Assembly: GCA_029582165.1 (NCBI GenBank)
Contig: CM055884.1
Span: forward strand, 15,146,537 to 15,210,536
Direction of reading: 5' to 3'
DNA from: Portulaca oleracea
Taxonomy: Eukaryota > Streptophyta > Magnoliopsida > Caryophyllales > Portulacaceae
DNA length: 64,000 nt
The notes beneath the pieces are model-generated. The model was not told the DNA's origin. It saw only the letters and a list, made by a program, of their open reading frames with translations, and ran no database searches. A program made the translations under genes and the position numbers. This document shows positions 46,449-56,350 of this stretch, one piece after another (positions within the stretch are counted from its first letter, which is position 1; every line of letters begins with the position of its first letter).

Positions 46449-47556
46449 AGAGTGGATTAGGTCGAGCTAGGACCTAAAACAAGCAACCGGGAGGAGGTAC
46501 GAGCTACTCTCCTCTTCTTTAGTGTTTTCTTTTATTTCTTACAACTTTTATTTCCTTTGTTCTAATGTACTAGTTTCGTTCATTTTGAAGTTTTTGAAAA
46601 GAAAAAAAAAGAGAGAGTGAAAATTTTAGAAAAGAAGAAAAGAAATTGAGAAAATAGAAAAATTCGAGTGTGAGAAGAAAATTTGTGAAGAAAGTAGTTT
46701 AGTGTGATTTTTGAATGTTGAAAGTTGTTCATGAAAGTTGTTGAGTGTGTAAGAAAAGAGGCTTGATAATGAGGAGATTAGAGTTTTAGGACTTAACATT
46801 ATTTTCAAGTTCTTGAGTCTTGTAGATGCAAGGCACAGACAGGAGAAGACCGCACCTGCGGTGCATAGGACTGCAGGTACAATCCTGATATGGCAACTCG
46901 AACATTTTATGGAGTCCAGGAGAAGACCGCACCTGCGGTGACCCTGACCGTACCTACGGTCACAAGAGGTGAATTTTCCTGCGAAGAGGGTTCCAGCAGG
47001 AGACCGCACCTGCGGTCCATCGAAAGGTTGCGAAATCTATCGGGGCTAAAACCCCTTTCTCTCTCATTTTTCTTCCACTTCTCTTCTTTTCCTCTCACTC
47101 GAAAACCCCGACCTCTTCAACCCCTAAAACCCTAAAACTTACCCCAAATACCTCAAATCCTTCACAAATTCCTTCCCCACACTCCAATTTCTCGCAAATT
47201 TGTGCCCCACCATTTTCGCATCTTTTGTGGAGCGTTTCAAGTGCAAGTTCTGGGTTTTGTTCATTGTGGGGTTTGAAAATGGCAAGGAGAAGTTCTTAAG
47301 TCCTCAATTCAGGTATTCCTTGCTTCTTAGTGGATCAAAGTTCATTATTTGCTAATTGTGGTGATTTTTGTTCACAATTTCATCTTTTACTCCTTGGATA
47401 TTGTTGAGTGCTCTTGGTTGAGGCTTGGGGGTGTCAAATTAGGTGCAATTGTGTGTGAAGTTGGCGATTGGAGTTTGGTTGGTGACATTCTTGGTGGACA
47501 TTAGGGGTTTAGATATTGTGTGTGCATATTGTTGTTTTTGCTCCTTGTTCACTCTA
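46449..47556 (+). other. Spacer between Athila pol and ORF3 with repeated palindromes
   Basis: Purine-rich DNA (about 46590-46680) is followed by four near-palindromes of the LTR type at 46848, 46925, 46946 and 47002, then pyrimidine-rich DNA. No ORF with a known domain. It could hold a promoter or splice signals for ORF3; this is inference. Confidence 0.6.
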
Positions 47557-48913
47557 ATGGGTCGAGCTAAACGAGCTCGGACCGAGAAAGAACTGACCCC
47601 TCCTCCATCTTCGTCGGCGGAGCCCGAGAAGAACCGCTACAAAGCACAACCCGCCTCCTTGATTAAATGTGACCCGAAGGTGAAGGTTACTTTTCGGAAT
47701 GAGATGCATAAACAAAGGTATGCAAGGTTGAAACAGAGGAAGATTTGTGCTCCCGATATTTATGATGAGCAAACAGCGAAAGATATCTATTGCAAACCGA
47801 GCATGGATTTCTTCATTACAACTTTGGGTTGAAAAGTTTTCATCACCATCAGTGAGCCTATCGTAGATCAACCGGTGCTCGAATTCTTGAGCTCTTTAGT
47901 GGTAAAAGAGGATGGCACATCGAATGCATCTTTTACATTCCGGGTTGCTAAGGAGGAAATTGAGTGTTCAGTCCAGGATCTTTGTGATGCTTTGGGTCTC
48001 CCTGTAGATGGATTGTACTACGGAGAGTGCGTTAGATTCAATGAACAAGAGGCAATGAAGGCTCTCACCTGTTGGCGGAGGCGATATCCAATGGCTCGAA
48101 ATCGTCAATCGAGGATTCATTGCTCGAATAACTCCAAAGCCCGGGATTTCTGCAATTTAAGTGTTCGACTCTTCCACCGGATCATTTCAAGTTCTCTCTT
48201 CGGCCGCGACATTGGGCGATCAAACTTCCGCTCAGACGATCTTTTCATCATCTTCAACGCAATCAATGGTCGTCGTGTCAACATCGACTCTTGCATTCTC
48301 CACTGTCTTCGGGAAATCAGCCTCGAACTCCGTAACATGACCATTGGCATGGGTCATATAATCCATCACTTTCTCAAGAGGAAAGGCTTTGAGTCTTAAC
48401 TCGCCAAATGGACTCCACGGTATTTCCCCGACCCTATTGACGGTGTGAGATTCCGGAAGATGGAATTCTTGGAGAAACACAAGACGCAAACTCTATACCG
48501 CCACGGGTGTGACTCCCACAGTATCACGATTCAATTTGGATCATGATCATACTGAAGAATGGTTGAATGTCACCGACCAACGAAAGTGGTCGTGTGGGCA
48601 AAGGCACGGAGGTCGCTGAATAGTCAGTGGTCCTTTTGAACCCGTGGAGGGGAGTGAAGAGGAAGAAGAGGAAGAGGAAGAACAAGAGCAAGGAGAAGAT
48701 GCGGCTGCAAGCCAAGTTGGAGATTCTACAATGGAGCGTATCAGTGATTAACTCGAGGTACTACACAATGAGTTCCAAGAGCAGTCTGAATTAATCCAAA
48801 ACCAACAAAGTCTGATTGAGAATGTGCAAGAGCTTCTTGAGGCGCAACAAGAGATCCTTGTTGGCATTCAATCGCAGCTCCAACCCCATCCTCCCCGGGG
48901 AGGATCCGCTTGA
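47557..48913 (+). pseudogene. Athila third ORF (env-like position), broken
   Basis: The ATG at 47557 opens MGRAKRARTEKELTPPPSS, a basic start typical of the Athila post-pol ORF. A TGA at 47830-47832 interrupts it, and the same frame continues through VDQPVLEFLSSLVV, EIECSVQDLCDALGLPVDG and a conserved-looking helical block to TAA at 48397-48399. Later pieces (for example FLEKHKTQTLYRHG) and a Gln/Glu-rich coiled coil (IENVQELLEAQQEILVGIQ) reach TGA 48911-48913 after a frame change. No signal peptide or transmembrane segment is obvious, so 'envelope-like' refers only to position. Function is unknown. Confidence 0.65.
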
Positions 48914-51026
48914 GGGACAGGTTGTGAGTGTCCCCGCCCCCACTTGATCCTTTTCATTTCTTTTATGTTTTACTATGTAAAATGTAAGTGTGTGGGGGGG
49001 GGGGGGTCGGAGGGTTTGGACGGGAAGGCAAGGCTTTGTGGTTTTGGCGTATTGGTATCTCGGGTTTTTGGCTTGTTTTGGTGATTGGTTTCAAGGATGG
49101 TCGGGCATGGTTTGAAGGAATTGTCTTTTGGTTTGTAGTTGGAATGTTTTGGTTTGATGATGGTTTGATCAGGGTTGTTCTTTTGGGCTGGTGGTGGTTT
49201 GTTTTGTCTTGCATTGGGTGTATTTTGGTCATGTATGGTTGGGATGGCATGCAATGTATGGTTGTTCTAATAAAATGAAATGAATCAGTTTGTTTGGTCA
49301 GTTTGAGATGAGTTTCACCCTTATTTCCGCCTCAATGAGTGAGATTCGGGGATAAGGTATGTCATTGGTAATGTACATTTTGCCTATAGTTTTCTTTTCT
49401 TCTTTTAGTTATTTATTGTTTAAAAGTTTAATTAGTTAGTTTTTCTTTGATTTTATTTTCAATCTAGCATGTGGATTTTGTCATATATAAAATCGTCGTT
49501 TGCTCTAACATAGTTGTGATTCAATTGAACGACGACTTCGGATCACAGTTTGAACATTTATGAGGAGTCCGAGGTAATATCTTTCCACCTTGCTCTTTCT
49601 TATGTGAATTGTTATTTTGATCCGTCGCATGCTTGGTTTTCTTTTGGGTGGCGAACCCTTTTGAATGTCTGTGTTGGGTTTATCTTATTGTTGGAGCCGT
49701 GTGGGCTCGGGTCGCCACCATTTGTTGGATAATTGCTTTGTTTGTTTGTTTCTCTAGGTTCTCTACCCTTTTTCATGTGACACCTTCCAACAATGAGGAT
49801 ATTGTGGAGTTTTAAGTGTGTGGGGGAGGGGGAAGATATTCTGTTTCAAGGGTAGATCACCTAGCTCTTTGTTTTTGTTTTCTTAGTTTTTGCCTAAAAT
49901 TTGAAAAAACATTTGTGTGGAAAAAGGAGAAAAAGGGAGTGAAAACCTTAAAAGTTTTCTTTCGATTTTCGTTTTCGCTTTGTTTTTGCTTTGTTTCTTG
50001 GATCTTGTTGTCGATATTGAGAAGCCGTTCTTAAACTTCTTTAAAAGAAACCGGTCTAAGCGTTTTCGACCCTGTCTCGGGTGCTAGTCATGCCTTATCT
50101 CTCTAGATGACCTGCATTTAGTGTCTAGTGAGACCCCCGATTCCTTTCACGTTCTGGTTGAAACCGGGAGGTCCTAGGGGTTTGTGTCCGAGCTTGTTTC
50201 TTTTTCCTTTTAGCAAAAGCAAAAGCAAAGTCAAAAGCAAAAGCAAACAGAAAGAAAATGAAAGCAAAAGTTTAATAACCTGATTAAGTGGGGAGAGTCG
50301 GCTGAACGACATCAAACCACCAAAAAGCTAGACGACCTACATGGAGCCGGTATTAGCGGTACGGCGCTATTGCCCCTTAAGCTCCTCCTATACCGAATTC
50401 TCGACGGAGTAGTGTATGAAAAATTCATGTTGGGAGGGTAAACCCCGCATTATGGGCCGTTGCAATTCCCGAAAAGCTAGCCTTGACCTTAAAAAATTCG
50501 TTGGGAAAACCCAACCCTAAAAAGGAAGGGCAACTCTTTTTCTTTCCTTATTCGTTTTGTTTGTTTTTGAGCTCAGGCATGAGTCTTTGGCGTCTTTTGG
50601 AATTGGTTAGAACCCACTAGCACATTTGCACGTAAGGGTTTTTGCTTGGCATTAGGTGTAGGACATCGAAAATCTCAAAGACTGACTTTTGCTTAGGATA
50701 GGTGCTTGTGAAATGCTCGTAACGATTCCTTTTGGAGGTTTAATAACGTTTTCCTGATTTAAAGTTCAAGATCTTTTGAAGCGAAGCTTTTGTTTTCCTT
50801 TTACTTCGTTTTCTTTGGTTTTGTTTTCACTTTCGCTCTCTCCTTTTTCTTTGGCTTTTGTGGGTATAGCCGCTACAAACCCTCACGAGTCCATATCGTT
50901 TCTACCCGGGATGTTCAAAGGGCTTGGTGCATACGCTAAATGCACTCGTTTCTCTCCCACGACAGAGGAGTTTGTGTTAGTCTAGGTAGTTTCGTGTTTT
51001 GTTTTGCTCGGGACGAGCAAAAGTTT
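48914..51026 (+). other. Athila 3' non-coding region with extra purine tracts
   Basis: Long non-coding DNA before the 3' LTR. Two G-rich tracts (aagtgtgtgggg... at 48986-49006 and taagtgtgtgggggaggggga at 49813-49833) resemble the true polypurine tract at 51027-51039. The short open frames here have low-complexity translations and no domains. Confidence 0.6.
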
Positions 51027-51039
51027 AAGTGTGGGGGGG
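51027..51039 (+). other. Athila polypurine tract
   Basis: aagtgtggggggg immediately before the 3' LTR, where plus-strand DNA synthesis is primed. Confidence 0.75.
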
Positions 51040-52552
51040 TGTTTAGACCCAATTTTGTGTGTAAATAGCGCCTTAATTCTTAGGCTTTTAACTCGTTTCG
51101 TGTTTTAATTTCATAACTATTAATATGTTTTTGGTTATTTTGTATATTTTGGAGTTTTTACTCAAAATTGGGTAAAAAGGGCTATTTTAGAGCTATTCCA
51201 ATCCCGAAGTTTCCCGGGTCTTGACCGGGTCAAAGGTGATGCGAAGAAGGAAATTCCGGCCAGCCGAGGAGGACCGCAGCTGCGGTCCCATAGACAGCAG
51301 CTGCGGTGGTCGACCAAGGCTGGGGCAGGGAGCAAGTAACCCGAGAGGGAACGCACCTGCGGTCCCCTAGACCGCACCCGCGATCTTGCGAAGGAAGAAG
51401 AGAAGAATCGCCTGAGCTTCGGAGGGCCGCTCCTGCGATCCCCGAGACCGCACCTGCGGCCTCCTGCGGGTTCAGAAATTATGTTATACGAAGTGTTGTG
51501 TTTTAAGTAACCACCTTGAGTTGTATATATTACCTCTTGAACGATTAGGTTAAAGGGGGGCATCTATCTATTGTAATATCAACATTTTAGCTTTCAATTA
51601 GAGTGAGATTAGTGGGATTTCTTAGTGATTAGTGAGTAATTACACTTGGTTTATTGCTTTTGCTGTGGATTTTACTGGAATTCTATTGAAGTTCTGAAAA
51701 TTTATCTTATTTTGGAGCTTGGAGTCTTATTACTCTTGATCATCCTTCCATTGGCATCAACTAATGAGCATTTCTCAACCCTTACTCTCTTTAATTCATC
51801 TATTTACATTTTAATCTTTGTTTTTGTTATTAGATTGCTTGGTGTTTGTATTTACTTGATTTTTGCTTTGATTATCTAGATTCTCTGTTTTAAGTATGAA
51901 TGATGAAGTTATTATTGTTGTTAGCATGTTAATCAAGATGATTAGGGGCTAGAACCCTTATGGGTTAGGCAGAAACTATGGATGTGAATAGTTGATTTGG
52001 ATTGGGTTAGCAATTTTAGGAGGTAATTCGTAGTGGTGAATCAATTTCCCAATCCTATCCTTCCCTCAAGTGGGATGTATTCGAGATCGAAAGATCTTGA
52101 ATACATCCATCACTTGTGTTGGAATGTGGGAATTAGGATAGTTAACGCTCGCCCACGAAAGTGGAAAGAGGTTAACTAGAGAGTCCCGTTTCTTTAACCC
52201 TTCGGGTCCGTGGTGGGCTTGTAGGAAGTTAATCCGGATTATCCTTGAAAAAGAAAATCTAGTGGCTTTATTCTAATGGGATTGTCACTTGATTCTACTG
52301 ATTTGTTGCTTCTTAATTGCGAAACCCTCGTCCTAATTACTGTTTGCATCTCGAAATCTCCCGACACCCATAGTTTCTTTCTTAACTGAACCTTAGCCGT
52401 GTTTGCGTTCTGTTGTGTAGTCCTTTACTTGAAAACCTCTTGTTGTCTTGTGATGCTTAAACCTCACCTAAAGTCAGATTGACCTAGCTAGCCAAGGCCA
52501 CTAGCTCCCTGAGAGAGAATGACAAAACCAGGGTACAAAAAACCACGATACA
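51040..52552 (+). repeat. Athila 3' LTR
   Basis: It is 1513 bp, matching 39316-40783. It carries six near-palindromes (51272, 51293, 51349, 51370, 51425, 51445) against four in the 5' LTR. The extra copies account for most of the length difference. Confidence 0.92.
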
Positions 52553-52643
52553 TCATGCAACGCTAATATTCTAATACAATATTACTTGATAGGTTGCCCT
52601 CTCTAGGATTTATAATGTTTTTAACTACTTAATTGACCTCTTT

Positions 52644-52693
<50 letters not shown>

Positions 52694-53739
52694 TAGTAAG
52701 TAGAAAACGCGCGTTGTGCGCACTAAGTATATTATATGATATAATATTATAGAATATTATTAGAGAAAGGACATTTCAAAAAAGAAAGTACTCCCGCATC
52801 AACTTCAATTTAAAAGTGTGTAAATTTTTTAAAAATTTGACTAATTTTGGTAATGTGTAATACGAGTATTAATTATATGTTTTGGAAAATTTTCAAAATT
52901 TCACGTCTTTCTAACACCTTGTCAGCCAATATTTACGAAAAACTTACCGAACTTAAATCAACCATCCAAAGAGCAAAGTAAATAAAATAATAAAACTGTA
53001 GAATAAACGTTCAAGTGGATAAATTCACTAATTGTTATATGAACAATACCAACAACAACACTTAAAGCAAAGTAAGTGTAAAGTTAGCATAGACATTAAG
53101 CAACTAAAACGAAGGATAAATAAATAAAATAATTAAGCCATAAAATAAACTCTTAATTTGGGAGTATTTGCTAAAATATCATTTGAATAGTAGTACTCTT
53201 TGTATTTTGAATAATGAAAGTATATGTAAAATTTTTATTTAAGGATTGAAATAAAATGAAAACAAAATAACAAAACTCCTAGAAAATAACCCCTAAAGTT
53301 TAACAAAATTACCAAAATGCAATTGGAATAGTAAATGTGCATTCATGGTTTTTAATATTTAAGGATATATATATATCAACATAAAAAAAATCAATGAAAT
53401 TTTAATATTAGAATACACGCATACGAGCTTATTAGGCTTGCCAAGCCTAACGAGCCGAGCTACTAGTGGCTTGGCTTGGCTTGTCTAATTTACGAGCTCG
53501 AGCCCGAGCCAAGCCGAGCTGGTCTAGAGCCGAGCTACACGAGCTTTCTGCCGAGCCGGCTTGCGAAGACTCACGAGCCGGCTTGGTTCATTTCCACTCC
53601 TACTTATGAGCAAGTTTTCAAATATTTTTATTCAAGGTTGAAAGTAGTTGTGGAAAAAATTCGGGTTCTAATAATTCGAACATTGTAGCAAATTTCCGAA
53701 AGCTTAACAATATCCAAATTTTGAACTGAAACATTTTGT

Positions 53740-54175
53740 GATGTCTAAACCTGGACTCAAACTGACGGTTATTTTCGAACCCGATTTTGTCCGAATATGC
53801 CTAAATCCATATTTAAACTAAATTTTGACACAATAAAATTTCGATTTCAGGGTTCGGATACTGTCCGAATTTGTTTGGACAAGAATTTCACACAAAATTC
53901 AGACTACCCGAATTTCTTATCCCAAACCCAAATCTGACAGACTTTATAATCGAATTTGGAATTCAGACAAAAAATTGATGCCTAAACCTGAATTTAAACT
54001 AAATTTTGACATCATTCAATATTTCATTGAATTTCTAGGTTCAAATAATGTTCGAATTTGTTTGGGATTGAATTTCACACAAAATTCAAACTACGCAAAT
54101 TTCTAACCCCAAACTCAAATGTGATATATTTTATAATCGAATTTAAATTTTGGACAAAAAAATTGATGCCCTAAC
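53740..54175. repeat. Two-copy tandem duplication, period ~215 bp
   Basis: tttaaactaaattttgacac...ttgtttgga...atttcacacaaaattcagac...ttgatgcc (about 53812-53970) is followed by a second copy (about 53992-54170) with the same order of landmarks. It is diverged and non-coding. Confidence 0.6.
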
Positions 54176-54322
54176 CCAGTATAATTCGGATTGGATGTAT
54201 TCGGGTCGGACGGATTGGTCAGCACCAATTGAAGGGATTCACATAAAAGTAATGGAAATATGATAGACGACTTAACATACGGTCTAGTGAATACTTTCCA
54301 TATATCTTCATAAAGTCAAATG

Positions 54323-55254
54323 TGATGGAGGACCATCCAACTTGACAAGTCCAACAAAGGAAGTCCAATCTGTTTACATGGAAGTAGAGAAGGCCCTAGA
54401 AGAAGGATCCACTAAAGAGGCTCAAAGACCAACTCATGTGGTGTGTTCTATCTTCCAATAGGACGTCCAAACAAGTTAAATGAGGCCCAGTAACGTGAAA
54501 AGGATGCCCAAGATAGTAATATTAGTAATATTTGTATTTTCCTTATGATTAGAAAAGTTAGTAATAGATGTTTTCATTTAATAGTTATGTTTGTTATGAG
54601 GCAAAATGCCAAAGTAGTTAGTGTGTGTGTGTGTGACTTCTAGTAAGAGTTAGTAGAGACGTATATTAGTTGAAGGTTAGGCGTGAATTAGGAGAAGGAA
54701 TCCTAGTATTGGATGGCTAATATTGTATCTAATCCATGCAATTTGGATTAGGAAAGCTTAATCCTAGAAGGATTCATAAAATTATAACTAATCCAATTAG
54801 GATTAGGAAAGCCAAATCCTAGAAGGATTTAGGCTACTTAAGCGTCAAGTGTTTAGTCCTAGTAGGATTAGGACTTAGTCTAGTATAAATAAGGAGGTGT
54901 GTAATTCATCCCAGAGACACAATTTTCGAACCACGAATACAAATCGAGTTTTTACTCATCATTGAGAGTTTTCTCTTTCCTTTTCTACTGTTGTATCTTG
55001 AATTAGCTATTCAAGTGGTGATATAGAGCTTGTCTCTTTTACTTAGAAGTTGTTTCTGTAACTAAGTAAAGGAGCAAGAAGCCCTAGGGATTAGACTTGT
55101 GGTGTTTCTGTATCAAGTTCCATTCCCTTGAACTATCCAACTATCTATCTAAACTCTAGGCTACACGTTATCCTTACCTTAGTTTCTAGTTTGGCTACAC
55201 GTCTCCTTGGTGTGTGATTGATCAAAACCCTAGCTTTGCATTAGTTATACATCA
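54323..55254 (+). repeat. Gypsy 5' LTR
   Basis: It contains a (GT)n run at about 54625-54640 and a repeated block (taatccaattaggattagga, aaatcctagaagga) in two copies at about 54730-54830, before a TATA-like tagtataaata at about 54880. Confidence 0.92.
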
Positions 55255-55368
55255 AAATTGGTATCAGTGCTTAGGTTTTTCCCTTAGTGCAACCTAAACG
55301 GCCAAACACACTCCCAAAACTCATTCCCAATCTCATCCCAAACACATCCTAAATACATTACCATCAAT

Positions 55369-56338
55369 ATGGCCAGTGGTAGAAATGCCACACCCACTCG
55401 TGAAGAACTAGAGAAGAAGGTGGCATACCTTTCAAAGCAACTTGAATGATACATGCATCAACAACAATATGAGACTAGAGATTTAGGAGAAGAGGACAGT
55501 GAAGAAGAAGCCGTAAGCTCACTTAGAAGACCTCGTCAACCACCACGTCGTGAGCCAAAAGAAGATAGGCTTGATTTCAATGTTGATATTACTGAATTTG
55601 AAGGTAATCTTGATCCTGAAGTTTTTCTTGATTGGATTCAAACTGTGGAGAGAGTCTTTGATCTGAAAGATACTCCTGACGACAAGAAGGTCAAATATAT
55701 TGCTCTTAAGCTGCGAAAACATACTAGTATTTGGTGGACTAATTTACAGAAGAAGAGACAACATGTTGGGAAAGAAAAGATTCGAACTTGGGAGAAGATG
55801 AACAACTCACCCAAGGAGCCAAAAGAAGAGACAACATGTTGGGAAAGAAAAGATTCGAAACTTTATTCTAAGTTTCTTCCTACAAGCTACTTCAAAGACA
55901 ACTACTTTAAGCTTCAACAACTCGCCCAAGGAGCCAAAAGTGTCGAAGAGTACACCAAAGAATTCGAGCACCTATTGATGTGATCTAAAAGAGGATGAAC
56001 CTCAAACTCTTGTGAGGTATATAGTCAGATTGAATGAAAGTATAAGGTATGTTGTGGAGCTTCAACCCTATACTACACTTGATCAATTGAGTACTTTGGC
56101 TAACAAAGTTGGACAACAATGTAAGGAGATGGTGAACAGAAACCCTACATCACAAAGAACCCCATACTCACCCAATCCCTACACTCCACAAAAGAACAAC
56201 ATCTCATCCAAAGTACGATCCACCAAAACTCCACAAAATAGCCAACCACAAACCGTCCTAAAACCTATTCAGGCCAAGCCTATAGACAGGAAGAGGTGTT
56301 TTAGGTGCCAAGAGCTTGGACATATAGCATCCGAATGA
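55369..56338 (+). pseudogene. Gypsy gag with stops and a patchwork duplication
   Basis: The ATG at 55369 is followed after 26 codons by TGA. The same frame continues to 55983 with the gag domain (FEGNLDPEVFLDWIQTVERVF, KYIALKLRKHTSIWW). Inside it, a 36-bp segment (agaagagacaacatgttggg...) is present twice (55751 and 55824), and caactc(a/g)cccaaggagcc also occurs at 55803 and 55917. A frame change leads to 56012-56338, ending in the zinc knuckle CFRCQELGHIASE with a stop where the last Cys is expected. Confidence 0.82.
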
Positions 56339-56350
56339 CCTAACAAAAGA

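Larger units (their letters stand above)
39316..52552 (+). mobile_element. Athila-type Ty3/gypsy retrotransposon, 13.2 kb, TCATG target duplication
   Basis: The LTRs at 39316-40783 and 51040-52552 both begin tgtttagacccaatttt and end acgataca. TCATG flanks the element (39311-39315 and 52553-52557). The primer-binding site tggcgccattgccgggga (40789-40806) fits the tRNA-Asp site of Athila. Gag, protease, RT, RNase H, integrase and a further ORF follow in Athila order. A purine tract aagtgtggggggg ends at 51039. Frameshifts and stops in gag-pol and ORF3 make it non-autonomous today. Confidence 0.93.
39020..53602. mobile_element. hAT-like element split by the Athila retrotransposon
   Basis: The left end taggggtggaaatgagccaa at 39020 and the right end, complement of ttggttcatttccactccta ending 53602, are inverted copies with few mismatches. 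The same 8-bp sequence cttatgag flanks both sides (39012-39019 and 53603-53610). TAGGGGTGG-type ends with 8-bp duplications fit hAT. Subterminal gagcc/ggctt units (gcttggcttg, gagccgagc) occur on both sides. The element's own DNA is about 39020-39310 and 52558-53602, including a (TA)n run at about 52647-52692. It has no transposase ORF. Confidence 0.82.

Noticed and set aside
47443..47556. Upstream start for the Athila third ORF at 47443
   Set aside because: The first 38 residues are hydrophobic low-complexity sequence; the ATG at 47557 gives the basic N-terminus expected for the family.
48963..50034. ORFs in the Athila 3' region
   Set aside because: Gly/Trp- or Pro-rich translations from G-rich and T-rich DNA; no domain.
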